From the NCBI RefSeq assembly GCF_900199455.1, contig NZ_FZQR01000002.1:124001-188000 (forward strand): 64,000 nt of DNA, given 5' to 3'. The stretch is from Mesorhizobium carmichaelinearum. GTDB taxonomy: Bacteria > Pseudomonadota > Alphaproteobacteria > Rhizobiales > Rhizobiaceae. The position numbers and the translations under genes are program-made. Below the pieces are notes generated by a model. That model did no database searches. It was not told the origin of the DNA and saw only the letters and a list, made by a program, of their open reading frames with translations. Positions 20,947 through 29,797 of this stretch are shown here, one piece after another. Each line of letters opens with the position of its first letter. Positions within the stretch are counted from its first letter, which is position 1.

Positions 20947-21303
20947 ATGGACACGCAGCTCGACGACAAAGTGCTTGAGAGCACACTTGCCGAAAGCCTG
21001 GCCGATCTGGGGCCGGACGAAAAGACTGTTTCCGAAGACGAATTTGTTGAAGTTGTCGGCGGCGCGCTCGAAGCGGTCGGCGGCACGCTGCTTTTCAAGA
21101 TGTGCGTCCAGAACGAAGGAGAAGGCCAGCACGTCGCGGCCGCATCCGTCGGTGCTGGCGGCAATCGCCAATTCCTGCTGCTGACATTGCCGACCGGCGG
21201 CGGCTCGCTGAAAGTCGAGACCGTTTCGAGGAGCAGCAACCCGGTGGCGGGCATCGCGGCCGCCTATGCCGGACTGATGGACGCCTTCAAGACCGCCGCC
21301 TGA
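20947..21303 (+). CDS. Conserved small acidic protein of unknown function
   Basis: 118 residues, ATG start preceded by GAAAGAGG about five bases away. The N-terminal 45 residues are acidic and probably helical (KVLESTLAESLADLGPDEK). A glycine-rich central part (GALEAVGGTLLF, VGAGGNRQF) is followed by a hydrophobic stretch FLLLTLPTGGG and an alanine-rich helix at the end. It has no signal peptide and no family I recognise. Codon usage matches the neighbours, so it is likely a real gene. Confidence 0.6.
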   Translation: MDTQLDDKVLESTLAESLADLGPDEKTVSEDEFVEVVGGALEAVGGTLLFKMCVQNEGEGQHVAAASVGAGGNRQFLLLTLPTGGGSLKVETVSRSSNPVAGIAAAYAGLMDAFKTAA

Positions 21304-21433
21304 GCCTCGGCGGACGCCCGAAAGCGCTGTAGCGCCACGCCTCGGCGACCGGCGCCGGTCTTCGTGATGTGAACGGACCTTGCGCAACAGCCCTACCCGC
21401 CACACCTTAGGGGCGAGGTAAGGAGAAACCAGC

Positions 21434-21823
21434 ATGGACAAGATCGCCAACCCGGCACCCGGCTTCCAGCGCAATCCCGACAAGATCATCACCATCGAGC
21501 CCTATATCGGCACCGTCACTGTGCGCGTCGGCGATACGGTCATCGCGTCATCCAGCAAGGCCAAGGTGCTGACGGAGGCTCCCTATTCCCCGGCCTTCTA
21601 CATTCCGTTCGCCGACATCGATTTCGACAAGCTCAGCAGCACGCAGCACTCGACCCATTGCCCCTATAAGGGCGACGCCAGCTATTGGAGCGTGCTGCCT
21701 GCCGGCGAAACCGGCCAGAATGCGATGTGGGCCTACGAGCGGCCCTTCGACGAAATGACTGAAATCCGCGACCACGGCGCGTTCTACGCCAGCAAGGTCA
21801 GCATCGAAGCCAAGCCGGGCTGA
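21434..21823 (+). CDS. DUF427 domain-containing protein
   Basis: 129 residues. The DUF427 (NTP_transf_9) fold is recognisable by VRVGDTVIASSSKAKVLTE, YIPFADIDF, the THCPYKGDASYW block and MWAYERPFDEMTEIRDHGAFY. The Cys-Pro-Tyr-Lys-Gly motif is the family hallmark. A GGAGAAACC precedes the ATG. The function of the family is not established. Confidence 0.88.
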   Translation: MDKIANPAPGFQRNPDKIITIEPYIGTVTVRVGDTVIASSSKAKVLTEAPYSPAFYIPFADIDFDKLSSTQHSTHCPYKGDASYWSVLPAGETGQNAMWAYERPFDEMTEIRDHGAFYASKVSIEAKPG

Positions 21824-21855
21824 GCAGGCGTCAGTTCCAGCACATCCCTTCGAGA

Positions 21856-22596
21856 TTAGTCGGTGGTGCCGTGATTGCCGGTGCCATCGGCATCGTCGAG
21901 ACGCACGAAGGTCATGCCCTTGTCCTTGAGCGCCAGCAGGCCCTGAACCACGCCCTCGCCGGCAGCGTGGGTCGGCTGGTTTATGTGGGCGATGATGACG
22001 TCACCGTCCTTGGCCGCAGCGATACGCCTGGTGGTTTCCTTGGCGCCCAGCAGTGAGCCGCCGTCGCCATTGATCGAGAAGCCGGCGATCTTGAAACCGA
22101 GCTTGCGGATCATCGCGATCGCCGAAGGGCTATATTCGGCGGTTGCGCCGCGGAACCATTTCGGTGCCGGCTCACCGGTCCTGGCAAGCGCCGCGGCCCC
22201 CGACTCAACCTCGGCCAGCACGGCCTCCGGGCTGCCGGCGCTCTTTATGCCATAGATCTTCTGCGGCGTGTCGACTGCTGGAATATGGCGCCCGCCGTGA
22301 TTTTCCAGTTCGAAAAGGTCGGGATGCGCCCGCATGATCTCGACGGCCGCGGCGTTCCGCTTCAGCCAGATGCCGGTGACGAAAATGGTGGCCGGGATCT
22401 TGTTTTCCACCAGCGCCGAGAGAATGCGTGTGTCGGTCTGTCCGCCGCAGGCATCGAGCGTGAGTGCAACGCGGCCGGCCCCACTTGCCGCGGGCTTGAT
22501 GTGCAGCGTGGGTTCGACCAACGGCGCGGCCTGGGCGCTGGCTGCCATCGCCGCCGACATGGCGATCATGCAGAGATGTCTTTGCAGCAGACGCAT
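21856..22596 (-). CDS. Exported polysaccharide deacetylase family protein
   Basis: 246 residues from ATG 22596. I prefer this start because it gives a clean signal peptide (MRLLQRHLCMIAMSAAMAAS ending AQA), while the frame runs on upstream to 22740. The NodB-like domain starts at VALTLDACGGQTD, where the usual TFDDG is LDACGG. H-G-G-R-H holds the expected metal histidines, and WFRGATAEYSPSA and GDVIIAHINQP match the later motifs. The metal Asp (D of DAC) is present. Its likely site is the periplasm, acting on N-acetylated or O-acetylated polysaccharide. Confidence 0.82.
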   Translation of the reverse strand: MRLLQRHLCMIAMSAAMAASAQAAPLVEPTLHIKPAASGAGRVALTLDACGGQTDTRILSALVENKIPATIFVTGIWLKRNAAAVEIMRAHPDLFELENHGGRHIPAVDTPQKIYGIKSAGSPEAVLAEVESGAAALARTGEPAPKWFRGATAEYSPSAIAMIRKLGFKIAGFSINGDGGSLLGAKETTRRIAAAKDGDVIIAHINQPTHAAGEGVVQGLLALKDKGMTFVRLDDADGTGNHGTTD

Positions 22597-22773
22597 CAAA
22601 CCGAATTCCTGACTTGCGATTTTTTGAAGACCGGCGATTTCAAGCCGGCATCTCAATACCCGCATGAAGGCGGAAATCGGGACGATGGATAGCAGAAAAA
22701 TGCCTGGCGCGGCAATTTGACCGCCCGCCTGGTGGCACAAGCCATTCGACAGCCCTCAACAATCGCTCGCCGT

Positions 22774-23877
22774 TCAGACAGCGCGTTCCCGCTTCATCTC
22801 GGTGCGCGCCAGGAGCTCGCGCGCCGCTTCGACGACAGGCTTTACCTCCAGGCGCCAGACGCAGCACGCCTTGCTGGGGTCCTTCGGACGGCACAGCCCT
22901 CTGGCAACGCAGTCGCACGGCATCGACGGCCGAAGCGCGATGCTGGGCACGCCGACAGGCCCCCAGCGCGATGGATGCGTCAGGCCGAAAAGCCCGACAA
23001 CCGGCGTGCCCGTGGCGGCGGCCATGTGCATCGGGCCGCTCTCATTGCCAAGAAACAGCCGCGCCTGTTTGAGGACAGCCAGCAAGGTCTCTAGCGACAG
23101 CGACCCGACAAGGTCGACGACCGGCGCCGCCGTCCTGGCTATGATCCGCGCGGCGGCCTCGCGTTCGTCCGGACCTCCCACCAGGGCAATGCCCAATCCG
23201 CTGTCGGCTACGATCTCGTCGATGGCCTCGGCAAACCGTTCCGGCTGCCATTGCCGGCCCTTGAAGCTCGCGCCCGCATGCACGGCGATGAAGCCGTTTG
23301 GGTTGAGACGATGCTTGCCCAGAAGCGCCAGGGCTTTCAGGGTCTCCGATGGCAGTGGCTGAAGGTTCGGCACCGTCACACGCAGATCGATGCCGAGCGC
23401 CTCAAGGGGCGAAAGATAGCGATAGACAAAATGCTGGCCACCAAACCCCTGTGGTTTTGCAAACACATTGGCGGGTTGCCGCTCCAGCAGCTTCAGGGGC
23501 CTTTCGGGAGGATTGTAGCCGACGCGCGTCTTTGCGTTGACGAGCCCGCTGACGAGGCGCGAGGTCTTGGAATCGGTCAGGTCGATCGTCAGGTCGAAGC
23601 GGAAGCCGCGCAGCGCCCGCACCATGGCATAGAGCTCTTTTGCGCGCTCCAGCGGGGTGTCGCGCATGCGGGACCGGCTGAACGTGACCACTTCGGAGGC
23701 GATGCCATGCGCGATCACGAAGCTTTTGAAGCGCGCTTCGCAAAGGAAGACGATCCTGGCACCGGGGAATTCGAGCTGCAGGTTCCTGGCGAGCGTCGAG
23801 GCGAGGACGATATCGCCGATGAACTTCGTTTGAATGACCAGGATCGAGCGAAACGGCGCGGGTGAGATCTGCAACAT
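22774..23877 (-). CDS. Glycosyltransferase family 9 protein (LPS heptosyltransferase-like)
   Basis: 367 residues. The N-terminus SILVIQTKFIGDIVLASTLA and the donor-site region FLGNESGPMHMAAATGTPVVGLFG are GT9 hallmarks, and the C-terminal part contains a Cys cluster CDCVARGLCRP. GT9 enzymes add heptose or related sugars to the LPS core at the cytoplasmic face. Being separate from both polysaccharide blocks, it may belong to core assembly. The donor is not determinable by eye. Confidence 0.85.
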   Translation of the reverse strand: MLQISPAPFRSILVIQTKFIGDIVLASTLARNLQLEFPGARIVFLCEARFKSFVIAHGIASEVVTFSRSRMRDTPLERAKELYAMVRALRGFRFDLTIDLTDSKTSRLVSGLVNAKTRVGYNPPERPLKLLERQPANVFAKPQGFGGQHFVYRYLSPLEALGIDLRVTVPNLQPLPSETLKALALLGKHRLNPNGFIAVHAGASFKGRQWQPERFAEAIDEIVADSGLGIALVGGPDEREAAARIIARTAAPVVDLVGSLSLETLLAVLKQARLFLGNESGPMHMAAATGTPVVGLFGLTHPSRWGPVGVPSIALRPSMPCDCVARGLCRPKDPSKACCVWRLEVKPVVEAARELLARTEMKRERAV

Positions 23878-23996
23878 GTGATTCCACGGACAATTGGCGG
23901 GCGATCCGCAAATTGGGCAGGAACAATGTCGAGATTACGCAACGTCTTCAGCACGTTCACGTGAGGTTTCATACAAAACCGTAAGCTTTGATCTCC

Positions 23997-26675
23997 CTAT
24001 CCACGCCCCGTCTTTGCCACCTGTACCGCGGCCTGCGCGGCCGCCAGCCTGGCGATCGGCACGCGATAGGGCGAGCACGAGACATAGTCGAGCCCGACCT
24101 CTTCACAGAAACGGATCGAGGCGGGATCGCCGCCATGTTCGCCGCAGATGCCGAGCTTGATCTCCGGCCGCGTCGCCCTGCCCTTTTGCGCAGCCATGCG
24201 CACCAGTTCGCCGACGCCGTCTATGTCGAGCGAGACGAATGGATCCTGCTCGATGATGCCCTTCTGGCGGTAGGTTTCCAGGAACGAGGCCGCATCGTCG
24301 CGCGAGATGCCGAAAGTGGTCTGGGTAAGATCGTTGGTGCCGAAGGAGAAGAACTCGGCAGACTCGGCGATGACATGGGCACGGATCGCCGCGCGCGGCA
24401 GTTCGATCATCGTGCCTGTGAGGTACTCGATCTTGACGCCGGTCTCCTCAATGACGCTCTTGGCGACCGCATCGATGCGCGCCTTGACGTAATCGAGTTC
24501 CTTCACCAGACCGACCAGCGGCACCATGATCTCGGGGACGACCAGCGCACCGGCCTTCTTGCCGGCCTCGACGGCGGCCTCGAAAATGGCGCGCGCCTGC
24601 ATCTCGGCGATCTCGGGATAGGAGACGGCCAGGCGGCAACCGCGATGGCCGAGCATCGGGTTGAATTCATGCAGGGCTTCGGTGCGCTGCCTGAGCTTGT
24701 CGGGCGACACGTTCATGGCGGCGGCGACCTCGGCGATTTCGGCCTCGGTCTTGGGGAGGAATTCATGCAGCGGCGGATCGAGCAGGCGGATCGTCACCGG
24801 CAGACCGGCCATGATCTCGAACAGTTCGAGGAAATCCGAGCGCTGCATGGGCAAAAGCTTGGCAAGGGCGGTGCGCCGGTCCTTCTCGGTGTCGGCCAGG
24901 ATCATCTCGCGCATGGCGACGATACGGTCGCCATCGAAGAACATGTGCTCGGTACGGCAAAGTCCGATGCCTTCGGCGCCGAAAGAGCGCGCCATGCGGG
25001 CATCCAGCGGTGTTTCGGCGTTGGTGCGCACCTTCATGCGGCGCACGGCGTCCGCCCATTCCATGATGGCGGCGAAATCGCCGGACAGTTCCGGCTGCAG
25101 CATCGCCACTGCGCCCTTCAGCACCTGGCCGTTGCCGCCGTCGATGGTGATGATGTCGCCCTTGCGGAAGGTCTGCCCCATCGAGAGCAGCGTGCCGGCC
25201 TTGTAGTCGACACGCAGCGAGCCGGCACCGGACACGCAAGGCTTGCCCATGCCGCGCGCAACCACCGCCGCGTGGCTGGTCATGCCGCCACGCGTGGTCA
25301 GGATGCCTTCCGAGGCATGCATGCCGTGGATGTCCTCGGGGCTGGTCTCGATGCGCACCAGGATCGCCTTGCGGCCTTGTGCCTTGAGGTCCTCGGCATC
25401 GCCGGAGGAAAACACGATCTCGCCGGTGGCAGCGCCGGGCGACGCCGGCAGGCCGACGCCGATGACGTCACGCGCGGCCTTCGGGTCGATGGTCGGGTGC
25501 AGCAATTGGTCGAGCGACGCCGGATCGATGCGGGCGACGGCTTCCTCCTTGGTGATCAGCCCGTCCCTGGCCATTTCGACCGCAATCTTCAGCGCCGCCT
25601 TGGCGGTGCGCTTGCCCGACCGGGTCTGCAGCATCCACAACTTGCCGCGCTCGATGGTGAATTCGAGGTCCTGCATGTCGCGGTAGTGCTTTTCCAGACT
25701 GTCGGAGATGGTGACGAAAGACTGGAAGGCGTCCGGCATCAGCTTCTGCAGCGACGGCTTGTCGGAGCCGGCGGCGATGCGGGCCGCCTCGGTGATGTTC
25801 TGCGGCGTGCGGATGCCGGCGACGACATCCTCGCCCTGCGCGTTGACCAGGAACTCGCCATAAAGCTGCTTTTCGCCGGTCGACGGGTTACGGGTGAAGG
25901 CGACGCCGGTGGCCGAGGTCTCGCCCATATTGCCGAACACCATGGCCTGGACGTTGACCGCCGTGCCCCAGCTTTCGGGGATGTCGTGCAGACGCCGGTA
26001 GGTGATGGCACGGTTGTTCATCCAGCTTGAGAACACGGCGCCGATGGCGCCCCAGAGCTGCTCTTGCGGGTCCTGCGGGAATGGCCTGCCGAGCTCTTCC
26101 TCGACCTTGGCCTTGTAGAGCGCGATCACGGCTTGCCATTCGATGGCCGTCAGCTCGGTGTCGAGCTCGTGGCCGAGGCTGGCCTTCTGGTCTTCGAGTA
26201 TCTCCTCGAACACCTCGTGATCGAGGCCCATGACCACGTCCGAGTACATCTGGATGAAGCGGCGGTAGCTGTCATAGGCAAAGCGCGCATCGCCGGAATC
26301 GGTGGCCAGCGCCTCGACGGTCTCGTCGTTGAGGCCGAGATTGAGCACGGTGTCCATCATGCCAGGCATCGAAGCGCGGGCTCCGGAGCGCACCGACACA
26401 AGCAGCAGCTTCGACGGATCGCCGAACCGGCGGCCGGTCAGCCGGCCGATCTGATCGAGCGCCACCGCGACGTCGGCTTCCAACCCCGCCGGATAGGCGC
26501 GGCCATTGGCATAATAGGCATTGCAGACCTCCGATGTGATGGTGAAGCCCGGCGGCACCGGCAGGCCCAGGCTGCACATCTCGGCCAGATTGGCGCCTTT
26601 GCCGCCCAGCAGATTCTTGTCGCCGGCACGGCCTTCCGCCGCACCATCGCCAAAGGTGAAAACCCACTTGGTCAT
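23997..26675 (-). CDS. ppdK: Pyruvate, phosphate dikinase
   Basis: 892 residues from ATG 26675, preceded by GGAGAGC. The open frame continues upstream but the family starts at about TKWVFTFGDG. The enzyme interconverts pyruvate and phosphoenolpyruvate with ATP and phosphate. Motifs are the ATP-grasp GGKGANLAEM near 25-34, the phosphohistidine loop TRGGMTSHAAVVARG and the C-terminal PEP site with LGICGEHGGDP and YVSCSPYRVPIARL. Length is normal. It is flanked by unrelated genes and likely has its own promoter. Confidence 0.96.
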   Translation of the reverse strand: MTKWVFTFGDGAAEGRAGDKNLLGGKGANLAEMCSLGLPVPPGFTITSEVCNAYYANGRAYPAGLEADVAVALDQIGRLTGRRFGDPSKLLLVSVRSGARASMPGMMDTVLNLGLNDETVEALATDSGDARFAYDSYRRFIQMYSDVVMGLDHEVFEEILEDQKASLGHELDTELTAIEWQAVIALYKAKVEEELGRPFPQDPQEQLWGAIGAVFSSWMNNRAITYRRLHDIPESWGTAVNVQAMVFGNMGETSATGVAFTRNPSTGEKQLYGEFLVNAQGEDVVAGIRTPQNITEAARIAAGSDKPSLQKLMPDAFQSFVTISDSLEKHYRDMQDLEFTIERGKLWMLQTRSGKRTAKAALKIAVEMARDGLITKEEAVARIDPASLDQLLHPTIDPKAARDVIGVGLPASPGAATGEIVFSSGDAEDLKAQGRKAILVRIETSPEDIHGMHASEGILTTRGGMTSHAAVVARGMGKPCVSGAGSLRVDYKAGTLLSMGQTFRKGDIITIDGGNGQVLKGAVAMLQPELSGDFAAIMEWADAVRRMKVRTNAETPLDARMARSFGAEGIGLCRTEHMFFDGDRIVAMREMILADTEKDRRTALAKLLPMQRSDFLELFEIMAGLPVTIRLLDPPLHEFLPKTEAEIAEVAAAMNVSPDKLRQRTEALHEFNPMLGHRGCRLAVSYPEIAEMQARAIFEAAVEAGKKAGALVVPEIMVPLVGLVKELDYVKARIDAVAKSVIEETGVKIEYLTGTMIELPRAAIRAHVIAESAEFFSFGTNDLTQTTFGISRDDAASFLETYRQKGIIEQDPFVSLDIDGVGELVRMAAQKGRATRPEIKLGICGEHGGDPASIRFCEEVGLDYVSCSPYRVPIARLAAAQAAVQVAKTGRG

Positions 26676-26872
26676 GCTTTGCTCTCCGGTTGCAGGAGAT
26701 TGGAAAGATTGGCGAAACGGAAAGTTCCACCCAGGTCCGACTTTGGAGCGATATGATGCTGCAGTGCGAAAGGCAAGCGCCGGCAAAGCCGTCCTGCCGC
26801 TACAATCGATTAAGAAAAAGCCTTGCCCGGACATGCGGCAAAAAGACTTGCCACCTCAGAGCCCGACGACTA

Positions 26873-26887
26873 GAACATAAAGGGAAC
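26873..26887 (+). promoter_or_regulatory. LexA (SOS) box GAAC-N7-GAAC
   Basis: GAACATAAAGGGAAC is an exact match to the alphaproteobacterial LexA site GAAC-N7-GAAC, and each half is followed by A as in rhizobial sites. It ends 13 bp before the VOC gene ATG, where a repressor would block transcription. Confidence 0.75.
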
Positions 26888-26900
26888 AAAGAGGTGCCCC

Positions 26901-27245
26901 ATGAAACTGACTGGAAAACTCGACTATCTGGAAATGCCGGCGACCGGCGGCACGCTGGACCGGTTGAAGGCTTTTTACAGTTCTGCCTTTGCCTGGTCGT
27001 TCACCGACTACGGGCCGACCTATTCAGCCTTTGCCGAGGGCCTGGATGGCGGTTTTCAAGCCGACGCCGCAGAAGCACCGGGCAAGCCGCTGCCTGTGCT
27101 CTACAGTGACAATCTCGAGGAAACGCTGAGCGCCGTCGAAAGTGCAGGCGGTACGGTCGTCAAGCCGATCTTCGCGTTTCCCGGTGGCCGGCGCTTCCAC
27201 TTCGTCGATCCGGCCGGCAATGAGCTGGCTGTCTGGGGTGACTAG
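26901..27245 (+). CDS. VOC-superfamily (glyoxalase/bleomycin-resistance-like) protein
   Basis: 114 residues, one VOC domain made of two beta-alpha-beta modules. The N-terminal GKLDYLEMPA and the C-terminal GRRFHFVDPAGNELAVW are typical of this superfamily, where a terminal Glu (in GNELAVW) can bind metal. A site AAAGAGGTG precedes the ATG. The overlapping LexA box predicts induction by DNA damage. The substrate is unknown. A perfect 19-bp hairpin begins a few bases before its stop codon and could end the transcript. Confidence 0.83.
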   Translation: MKLTGKLDYLEMPATGGTLDRLKAFYSSAFAWSFTDYGPTYSAFAEGLDGGFQADAAEAPGKPLPVLYSDNLEETLSAVESAGGTVVKPIFAFPGGRRFHFVDPAGNELAVWGD

Positions 27246-27344
27246 AGCAGTTCACCGTTTCACGGAAACGGTGAACTGCTCTAACTCTTTGTTTTGACGC
27301 AATTCCGGACGGAAAACCGCCCACACTTTTCCTGGAATTGCTTT
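27243..27344. repeat. Palindromic intergenic repeat, copy 1
   Basis: A perfect 19-bp inverted repeat (TAGAGCAGTTCACCGTTTC, loop ACG, then its complement; 27243-27283) is followed by a conserved tail containing CTCTTTGTTTTGACGCAATT and GGAAAACCGCC. A second, diverged copy lies in the opposite orientation at 36611-36713. It resembles repeats I know as common in Mesorhizobium intergenic regions; that last point is from memory and not checked. Confidence 0.85.
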
Positions 27345-27473
27345 AGCCCGCTCGGGCAGGATCTGGCGGCTTTTGTGGATTGCTTGATTTGAGCGTTCTT
27401 GCCATTGCCATAAGGATTGTGCTTTTCGGCTGCTCTGCTAATAACGCGCCGCACAAGCGACTCTGACGGCTAT

Positions 27474-27548
27474 TGGGGCGTCGCCAAGTGGTAAGGCATC
27501 GGTTTTTGGTACCGACATTCCCAGGTTCGAATCCTGGCGCCCCAGCCA
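27474..27548 (+). tRNA. tRNA-Gln (anticodon UUG)
   Basis: The acceptor arms TGGGGCG and CGCCCCA pair perfectly, followed by G73 and an encoded CCA (27546-27548). The anticodon stem TCGGT/ACCGA closes a seven-base loop TTTTGGT with anticodon TTG. The T arm CCAGG-TTCGAAT-CCTGG is standard. A polysaccharide cluster begins directly after its 3' end. Confidence 0.95.
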
Positions 27549-27607
27549 ATCAATGATTGCGTATCAAAATCAGTAAGTTACCAAATTTTCCGATCAAGGC
27601 GCCTGAA

Positions 27608-28309
27608 CTAGGCCCGCTTGGCAACGAACCTCATGAACTGGGGGGACTGCTTTCCGCAGTTGAACAGCAGATCGAGGATCGACACCTGGTGTATGAATCC
27701 TGTCCAGAGTTGGGGATAGGCAGGATAGCCCTCGTAGTCGAACCACTCGAGATCGATGCCCTTGAGCTCGAAGACGTCGGGCACGATGTAATCCTTGGCG
27801 GACGGCCCCGAAACGTAGACCGTCCCTCCCGCCTGGGCGCAAATGTCGGCCAACCGCTCGGTTTTGGCACCGTTAAGCTGGTACGCGCTGGACGAGGTGA
27901 TGGCCGTGGTGATCCCCAAATACCCGCATATTGCCGCGATAAAGCAGCGGTTCAGCTCCGATATGTGCGTGTAGTGGCGGCTATAGAGCGGCTCCAGCCA
28001 TTCGGCTATTTCCGAAAAGCAGCTTGCCCGGCGGTAGTTCAGCTGTAGCTGCCGCCAGTGCGACTGAGCCCAGTCGGCGCCGTCTATCTCGGTCTCGAGG
28101 ATCTTCTGAAGGTATCGTCCCTTGGTCACGACAGGCACGGTCAGCCATTGGGCCCCGGCAGGTGTCTTGATCTTGTTGCGATTGCGCCAGTCGCGCCGGG
28201 TATATTGCATGTCGTCGTAGAGGATGAACTCGTCGACCGAAGCGATGAGGTCGAAATATCCCTTCCAGGGGATATAGTTGGACTGGAGAATGGCCACCCG
28301 CTTCGTCAT
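27608..28309 (-). CDS. WbqC-family protein
   Basis: 233 residues. The N-terminus [19 protein letters not shown] and the following [19 protein letters not shown] are the WbqC family signature, and [14 protein letters not shown] lies further in. WbqC proteins occur in O-antigen clusters with amino-sugar genes, and their chemistry is not settled; a role in acylating or amidating sugars has been suggested. It is 59 bp upstream of the aminotransferase end on the same strand, so both are probably one transcript. Confidence 0.85.
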   Translation of the reverse strand: MTKRVAILQSNYIPWKGYFDLIASVDEFILYDDMQYTRRDWRNRNKIKTPAGAQWLTVPVVTKGRYLQKILETEIDGADWAQSHWRQLQLNYRRASCFSEIAEWLEPLYSRHYTHISELNRCFIAAICGYLGITTAITSSSAYQLNGAKTERLADICAQAGGTVYVSGPSAKDYIVPDVFELKGIDLEWFDYEGYPAYPQLWTGFIHQVSILDLLFNCGKQSPQFMRFVAKRA

Positions 28310-28368
28310 CTGCTCACAGCTTCACGCACCAAGAGTCCCCGGGGCAGCTCAACGTCCTTGCGGGTTGT

Positions 28369-29547
28369 TCAGCGATGAACGGCGCTCAGCACCGCGGCCA
28401 CGCCCTCCTGGGCAGCGAGACTGAGGCCAAACCACAGCGGCAGCCTGATCAGGCGTGCGGCGGCATCGGTGGTGACGCGCAGTTCGCCGTGGGTCCGACA
28501 GTAGCGTCGGCCTGCCGGCGATTCGTGCAGCGGAACATAGTGGAAAATGGCGTCGATGCCATTTTCCCGAAGACGGGCCAGCACGCCACGCCTGTCGACT
28601 CCTCCGGGCAGCAGCACGTAGTAGAGATGCGCATTGTGTTCGCACTCGGCCGGGACAATTGGTCGACGAAGCTGCCCGGCCTGCTCCAGCGGTGCCAGCA
28701 GCTCGTGATAGCGGTCCCATACCCGCAAGCGCTCCGCGGTGATCGCCTCCGCATCCTCGAGCTGGGCGAGCAGGAATGCCGCCAGCAAATCGCTGGGAAG
28801 ATAGGAGGAGCCGACGTCTTGCCAAGTGTATTTGTCGACCTCGCCGCGGAAGAACCGGCCGCGGTCTGTTCCCTTTTCGCGGATGATCTCGGCCCGTTGG
28901 CTGAGCTCGGGGTCATTGATCAGCAGCGCCCCGCCCTCACCGGAAATCAGGTTCTTGGTCTCATGGAAGCTTAGCGTCCCCAAATCGCCAATGCTGCCGA
29001 GCGACCGCCCCTTGTAGCGCGCCATCGCGCCCTGGGCAGCATCTTCGACGACCTTCAGCCCGTGCCGGTGCGCGATATCGAGTATGGCGTCCATCTCGCA
29101 GCCCACTCCAGCATAGTGGACCACCACGATCGCCCGTGTCCTCGGGGTTATCGCGGCCTCTATCAGACGCTCGTCGAGGTTGAGGGTATCCTCTCTTATA
29201 TCGACGAATACGGGTACGCCGCCCCGCAGCACAAATGCATTTGCCGTCGATGTGAAGGTGTAGGACGGCATGATGATTTCGTCGCCGGGAACGATATCCA
29301 GCAGGAGAGCCGACATCTCCAGCGCCGCCGTGCATGAATGGGTCAGAAGCGCCTTTGCGCACCCGACATGCTCCTCGATCCAGGCATGGCAGCGCTTGGT
29401 GAAAGCCCCGTCACCGGACATGTGCTGGGCTACCCGCGCCTCCGCGATGTAGAGCATCTCCCGTCCGGTCAAATGCAAGCGATTGAATGCAACAGGCAGC
29501 GACCCGGCAGTCCGCAAAGGCTTGTTCAAAGAATCGGACACTGTCAT
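28369..29547 (-). CDS. dTDP-4-amino-4,6-dideoxyhexose aminotransferase (DegT/DnrJ/EryC1, WecE-like)
   Basis: 392 residues from ATG 29547. The catalytic PLP lysine is in SFHETKNLISGEGGA. THSCTAALEMSALLLDI and the PGDEIIMPSYTFTSTANAF stretch fit WecE/RffA, which makes dTDP-Fuc4N from dTDP-4-keto-6-deoxyglucose; the FdtB/VioA group is close. The RfbA and RfbB enzymes of this window make the needed keto-sugar. It is divergent from the GT2 gene at 29798. The precise sugar (Fuc4N, Qui4N or a 3-amino sugar) is not decided by sequence alone. Confidence 0.87.
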   Translation of the reverse strand: MTVSDSLNKPLRTAGSLPVAFNRLHLTGREMLYIAEARVAQHMSGDGAFTKRCHAWIEEHVGCAKALLTHSCTAALEMSALLLDIVPGDEIIMPSYTFTSTANAFVLRGGVPVFVDIREDTLNLDERLIEAAITPRTRAIVVVHYAGVGCEMDAILDIAHRHGLKVVEDAAQGAMARYKGRSLGSIGDLGTLSFHETKNLISGEGGALLINDPELSQRAEIIREKGTDRGRFFRGEVDKYTWQDVGSSYLPSDLLAAFLLAQLEDAEAITAERLRVWDRYHELLAPLEQAGQLRRPIVPAECEHNAHLYYVLLPGGVDRRGVLARLRENGIDAIFHYVPLHESPAGRRYCRTHGELRVTTDAAARLIRLPLWFGLSLAAQEGVAAVLSAVHR

Positions 29548-29797
29548 CCCCCCGCCAAACGGCGCTACTGGTAGAGCCGAAAGAAAGTACCTCCTGTACT
29601 TCAACCGGGACAGTTCCATTAATTGCCGGCTTGAGCAAGCCAACTTGGGAAATTGGGCACAAGAACATCCGATTTCGGCGCCAAGGGCGTAGAATGAAGG
29701 AAGCCAGGTTGACGGTGTTGCTTTTCCTGGGGCAACGATAGCTGAAATGAGACGTCGGGCGGAAAGCGCCTGGCGCAGCAACGGACCCGTTCGCCTC
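29548..29797. other. Divergent promoter region between the aminotransferase and GT2 genes
   Basis: 250 bp without a supported gene. Both outward promoters must lie here. I found no operator-like palindrome. Confidence 0.4.

Noticed and set aside
23988..26030. 680-codon plus-strand frame opposite ppdK
   Set aside because: Antisense shadow of a well-supported pyruvate phosphate dikinase gene, with histidine- and aspartate-rich composition.
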